Shown one piece after another: positions 20,179 through 22,025 of a stretch of 22,025 nucleotides of DNA. The notes below the pieces were generated by a model, which saw nothing but the letters and a program-made list of their open reading frames with translations, made no database searches and was not told the DNA's origin. The stretch lies in IMG/VR virus record IMGVR_UViG_3300025646_000432, positions 1 through 22,025 of that record. One strand, given 5' to 3'. The position numbers and the translations under genes are program-made. Every line of letters starts with the position of its first letter. Positions within the stretch are counted from its first letter, which is position 1. The stretch is from a virus.

Positions 20179-22025
20179 ATTTAAGATTTTCAAACATCTC
20201 TGCTTTCTTAATAGCCCATTCAGGTGACCAGTTTTTACCTTTAATACCAAATAATGAAAAGAAGTGATTCCACAATTTGTATTTTCCTTCATCTTGCCAT
20301 GCATAAGGCCCTACAGCTCTTTTATAATATGCTTTATCGCTACCTGTTACAATATAGAATAAATCTGTAATTAATTTAGCATATAAATCTAAAGTAGGTC
20401 CTGTAACAATTGTAGTACTATCTGTAAACTCTAACCAATCATTAACACCTAATCCTGGTAATGGTATGAACATTTCATTTTCTTTACGTATCATGATTAA
20501 TTGATATAATACATGATTTGCTGCCCAACCAAAAGCTCCATATGTTTCTTCTCTACTTCGAATTTTATTAAAACGATCTTCATCTCCAGAGTCATAACCA
20601 AATAATAATACTACTGCCATATATAATAAAGCTACATAAAGACCTTCAGATATCACTTTAGTTATTGCAATTTTATCTTCCTTACTCATCAGAGGCCAAT
20701 AATTTTTAGCATCTGTTACTAATTTATACATAGACTGAAAAGCAGTAATATAATATCCTTTAGTTGTAGTACCTAAATCCCAATCATATACTTCACCCCA
20801 TCTATTTTCTTTTGATAAATCTGCTTGGAATCTATTTAAAAACATAGGTAATGCAAACTTTCTATAGAAGGTACCTAGTCTATATAGCAGATATTTATTA
20901 GCTTGTGCACTGTCTACATCATCAGTCATACCATTTAACTTTTTACCAAGACCTTTTATTTTCAATCTAAAATCTAAAAACTTATCGTTTTTGTAAATAG
21001 TTATATCATCACCGACTTGAATAGAGTCTACATCTTTTATTTTATTTATTTTTATTAACTCTTCTACAGTTACTTTATATTGTTTTGCTATAGATTCAAG
21101 AGTATCGCCTTCAGTAAATTCATGAGTGAGACCTTCAGTACCATATCTAGGATCAACACCTTGTTTCAATACTAACTGTTTTTCAGAATTTAATTCCCAC
21201 GCATCAATATATCTTATCTGTTTAACAGAACCATCTGGTTGTACTTGATCTACTTTTTTTCTATACATCATTGCTGCAAAAAGAGTCAATCCTTCTTGAA
21301 CTTCCATATGTGTTCTTGGATCATACATCCATGTACCATTTAAAAAGTCTTTAAGAAAAGTTCTAGATGTAGATTTTCCAAAATCAGCTTTAGTTTTACC
21401 TGTGATAGGATCAAAGTTTTCCATTAATTGGATCATTAAACTCTTCGGACCTTTAGAATAAACATCTTTTGTAGATAATTGTATCATCGCTTGGTGTGCC
21501 CATACTCTACCTAATGCTAATGATTGTGCATTTATATATTTTCCACCCGCTGTTTCAACAAGTGTTTGAAATAACATACCATATTTATTCTTTAAGGCTG
21601 CTGAGATATCTAAAGCTGCATAAGCTCTGTGAGCACTTCGCATTAAACCTTGCGCAATTTTAGTAATCTTTACAGAATCTTCTGAAAGAGCATCTTGACC
21701 TTGTCCATAGTATACTTTATCAATAAAATAATCTAAAGCTTGAGCTCTTTTATTATCAGTTCTTTCTGGTATAAATCTAGTTATTTTAGCATTTTTCTTA
21801 TATGTTAAACTTGCTTTATTTACATTTTTAATAGCATTAGCTGGGTCATTTAAAACATCTGATAAAGCTTCTGCAATAGGCAACCCATCTTTCAATGCCT
21901 CTTGAGCATTTAATGAATACATATATTCAGCAAGAGATTTCAATGGATCTTTAGAAACAACATTTTTATCCATTCGATATAACCCCCTAATAGGTACTGT
22001 TGTAATAGGTTGACCTTGTAAATCT
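20177..22025 (-). CDS. C-terminal part of a large, probably virion-associated protein with LysM (partial)
   Basis: On the reverse strand an open frame runs from the right edge to TAA at 20177-20179. ATG 21973 has the frame open upstream of it to the edge, giving about 616 residues in view, so the true start is outside. Numbered from that Met: a helical region to 250; a LysM domain about 284-328 (EGDTLESIAKQYKVTVEELIKINK then IQVGDDITIY); a helical region; a hydrophobic segment near 440-460 (GLYVALLYMAVVLLFGY); and a C-terminal tail. It is the first gene of an opposite-strand block. In crAss-like phages such blocks carry giant virion and RNA polymerase proteins, so this is likely a virion or ejected protein. 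Family itself not recognised. Confidence 0.8.
   Translation of the reverse strand, partial: DLQGQPITTVPIRGLYRMDKNVVSKDPLKSLAEYMYSLNAQEALKDGLPIAEALSDVLNDPANAIKNVNKASLTYKKNAKITRFIPERTDNKRAQALDYFIDKVYYGQGQDALSEDSVKITKIAQGLMRSAHRAYAALDISAALKNKYGMLFQTLVETAGGKYINAQSLALGRVWAHQAMIQLSTKDVYSKGPKSLMIQLMENFDPITGKTKADFGKSTSRTFLKDFLNGTWMYDPRTHMEVQEGLTLFAAMMYRKKVDQVQPDGSVKQIRYIDAWELNSEKQLVLKQGVDPRYGTEGLTHEFTEGDTLESIAKQYKVTVEELIKINKIKDVDSIQVGDDITIYKNDKFLDFRLKIKGLGKKLNGMTDDVDSAQANKYLLYRLGTFYRKFALPMFLNRFQADLSKENRWGEVYDWDLGTTTKGYYITAFQSMYKLVTDAKNYWPLMSKEDKIAITKVISEGLYVALLYMAVVLLFGYDSGDEDRFNKIRSREETYGAFGWAANHVLYQLIMIRKENEMFIPLPGLGVNDWLEFTDSTTIVTGPTLDLYAKLITDLFYIVTGSDKAYYKRAVGPYAWQDEGKYKLWNHFFSLFGIKGKNWSPEWAIKKAEMFENLK

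Noticed and set aside
20026-20304. 92-codon reverse frame over the strand switch
   Set aside because: It crosses the UUCG hairpin and overlaps both the 58-aa + gene and the large - gene; composition does not suggest a protein.
1-22025. CRISPR array, tRNA or insertion sequence
   Set aside because: No direct-repeat/spacer pattern, no cloverleaf-like stretch in the short intergenic gaps, and no transposase was seen.

Overview
The window looks like part of the genome of a large tailed phage of Bacteroidota. It is very AT-rich, densely packed and mostly on the + strand, with many ATGA stop/start overlaps, AT-rich leaders in place of Shine-Dalgarno sites, and a secreted protein whose signal peptide has the Bacteroidota-type 'NAQ' cleavage site. 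The gene set (family 1 uracil-DNA glycosylase, DnaB-type helicase, Sak4-like ATPase, SSB-like protein, DnaG-type primase, RecB-family nuclease, compact family B polymerase) together with an opposite-strand block of very large proteins resembles crAss-like phages or related Bacteroidota phages. That placement is inferred from content and memory of the families, not from a search.

Layout. (1) Bases 1-3290 are an accessory edge: a partial membrane protein, a secreted protein, a spore-photoproduct-lyase-like radical SAM enzyme, and small unknown genes that alternate strands with overlapping tails. (2) 3291-7747 begins the replication block: UDG, a possible helicase loader, a tiny membrane protein, the helicase, an unknown protein, the Sak4-like ATPase and the SSB-like protein, closed by a terminator. 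(3) 7799-13242 holds the primase, a coiled-coil protein, a GIY-YIG nuclease, small conserved unknowns, and a DUF2201-type metallopeptidase/VWA protein, a zinc ribbon and a MoxR-type AAA+ ATPase, closed by tandem hairpins. (4) 13335-16361 holds an unknown 353-aa protein, a PD-(D/E)XK nuclease and two unknowns, then a terminator. (5) 16432-19520 holds DNA polymerase B and a DUF932-like protein with an acidic tail, then a terminator. (6) 19593-20143 holds a MazG-like NTP pyrophosphohydrolase and a 58-aa protein, ending at a UUCG-loop hairpin. (7) 20177-22025 is on the - strand: the C-terminal part of a larger protein, probably virion-associated, with a LysM domain and a membrane segment. It runs off the right edge.

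How the genes fit together. Helicase, primase, polymerase, SSB, Sak4 and RecB-like nuclease would form a phage replication and recombination machine. The polymerase ends in a QLSLF peptide that fits the bacterial beta-clamp-binding consensus, suggesting it borrows the host clamp. UDG, MazG and the SPL-like enzyme form a genome-hygiene set (uracil removal, NTP clean-up, UV-lesion reversal). The MoxR / VWA-metallopeptidase / zinc-ribbon cluster is the best candidate for a poorly described system. No tRNA, rRNA, CRISPR array or insertion sequence was seen, and no stretch over 300 bases lacks a gene.
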